DNA of 64,000 bases from DATHBD01 sp035296325 (GTDB lineage Bacteria; Actinomycetota; Actinomycetes; Mycobacteriales; Micromonosporaceae), in assembly GCA_035296325.1 (NCBI GenBank), contig DATHBD010000032.1, positions 282,692 through 346,691 of the forward strand. Reading direction: 5' to 3'. Every line of letters starts with the position of its first letter. Position 1 is the first letter of the stretch. The notes below the pieces were generated by a model that did no database searches, was not told the origin of the DNA, and was given only the letters and a program-made list of their open reading frames with translations. Position numbers and translations under genes: made by a program. Below are positions 63,217-64,000 of this stretch, one piece after another.

Positions 63217-64000
63217 ATGCACCCACATTCCGTACTCGTCACGGTCACCGGCAACGACCGGCCCGGCATCACCTCCGCCCTGTTCGCGGCGCTCGCCGCG
63301 CATGACGTGGAGGTCCTCGACGTCGAGCAGGTCGTGATCAGCGAGCGCCTCGTCCTGGGGGTCGTGCTGGCCCTGCACGGCGACCCCGGCCCGTTGCGGC
63401 GGGCGGTCACCCACGCCGCCGCGGCGCTGGGCACCGAGGTCGAGGTCACCATCACGGAGGACCCGGACGAACTGATGGCCCAGGCCCCGGTCCGCCACCA
63501 CGTGCTCGTGCTCGGCCGGCCGCTGCGGGCCGGCGCGGTCGGTGAGATGGCCCGGCGGATCTCCGACCTCGGCGGCACCATCCACTCGATCGTCCGGCTC
63601 ACCCACCGGCCGGTGACCGCCCTGGAGCTGGTCGTCTCCGGGGTGGAGCCCCGCAGGCTCGACTCCGGCCTGGTCGCCGGGGCCGCCGCCGCCGGCGTCG
63701 ACCTCGCCGTGGAGCGGGCCGGCCTGCAGCGACGGGCCAAGCGGCTGCTGCTGCTGGACCTGGACACCGTCGTGGTGGGGCCCGAGCCGTTCGCCGCGCT
63801 CGCCGACCAGGTGGGGCGGGGCGAGGAGTCCCGCGGCCTGCTGGCGGCGGACGGGCTGTCAGGGCCCGAGGTGGTCCGGGCCCGGGCCGCGTTGCTGGCC
63901 GGCGCCCCGGCGGAGGTCCTGGACGGGCTGCGCAGCCGGATGCGGTGGGCGCCGGGGTCCCGGGCGCTGATCGGCGCGGCCCGGCGGGCCGGCCACCGCG
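63217..64000 (+). CDS. SerB-like protein: two ACT domains plus HAD domain, truncated by the window end
   Basis: 261 residues are visible from ATG 63217 and the frame is open at the end. ACT domain 1 starts SVLVTVTGNDRPGITSALFAAL; ACT 2 starts HHVLVLGRPLRAGAVGEMARRI. Then comes the HAD motif I: RLLLLDLDTVVVGPEPFAAL, whose DxDxV/T keeps both catalytic Asps. This layout is phosphoserine phosphatase SerB2. The normal substrate-binding MRGExDF segment is replaced by SRGLLAADGLSGPEVVRARA. So the substrate may differ, or it may be a sensor. Motifs II and III are outside the window. Confidence 0.75.
   Translation, partial: MHPHSVLVTVTGNDRPGITSALFAALAAHDVEVLDVEQVVISERLVLGVVLALHGDPGPLRRAVTHAAAALGTEVEVTITEDPDELMAQAPVRHHVLVLGRPLRAGAVGEMARRISDLGGTIHSIVRLTHRPVTALELVVSGVEPRRLDSGLVAGAAAAGVDLAVERAGLQRRAKRLLLLDLDTVVVGPEPFAALADQVGRGEESRGLLAADGLSGPEVVRARAALLAGAPAEVLDGLRSRMRWAPGSRALIGAARRAGHR

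Noticed and set aside
61393..63606. A 737-codon minus-strand open frame over ctaD
   Set aside because: Cytochrome oxidase on the other strand is certain; the antisense product is Glu/Asp/Arg-rich and arises from GC skew.

Overview
The window is high-G+C DNA (frequent GTG starts, strong G/C at third codon positions) from an actinobacterium. The prfB-ftsE-ftsX-M23 peptidase-smpB-ssrA order, a DUF4193 zinc-ribbon protein, a DUF1206 membrane protein, a ROK-type polyphosphate glucokinase and DUF222-HNH proteins suggest a Micromonosporaceae-like or closely related filamentous actinomycete. I cannot assign a genus from sequence alone. It reads as a chromosomal segment with core housekeeping genes at both ends and accessory, duplicated and decayed DNA between them.

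Region 1 (1-5,840) is a core cell-division and ribosome-rescue block: the end of prfB, ftsEX with an adjacent coiled-coil M23 hydrolase, smpB, an unusual cytoplasmic SRPBCC / membrane / CBM2 fusion, then tmRNA closed by a very strong terminator. Region 2 (5,850-21,730) holds a large secreted repeat protein, a methyltransferase, mtnP, a YqgE protein, tRNA-Ala(GGC), a frameshifted flavin-oxidase-like gene, a SUKH-family gene beside a possible recombinase relic, a BrnT/BrnA-like toxin-antitoxin pair, a stand-alone adenylate kinase, an AraC-glyoxalase pair and a four-sensor-domain histidine kinase. Region 3 (22,000-30,700) has a DUF2334 lipoprotein with a GH36 alpha-galactosidase, a DUF222-HNH protein, a phosphotransferase and two broken transposase genes (ISL3-like and IS701-like).

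Region 4 (30,770-40,850) contains a MoxR-like AAA ATPase/VWA pair, two tandem secreted paralogues whose terminators and upstream elements were duplicated with them, an MFS exporter, a deletion scar joining an ABC ATPase to the tail of a LuxR regulator, and a class V aminotransferase. Region 5 (41,100-55,750) carries DUF4193, polyphosphate glucokinase, and a lipid-phosphate group (diacylglycerol kinase, DUF1206, double PAP2 phosphatase, phospholipase D), followed by two ABC systems, trehalose-6-phosphate synthase and a NarL-type two-component system.

Region 6 (55,950-58,800) looks like the relic of an integrated element: an Smr-domain gene, a long near-perfect hairpin, a zinc-ribbon protein, an excisionase and a heavily decayed tyrosine integrase. 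Region 7 (58,800-64,000) has a membrane-anchored CBM35 protein, a LacI-family regulator with a matching operator just upstream, cytochrome oxidase subunit I and the start of a divergent SerB-like gene. A recurring feature is short GC-rich tandem repeats, several of them three copies of 15 bp, at or near gene ends.
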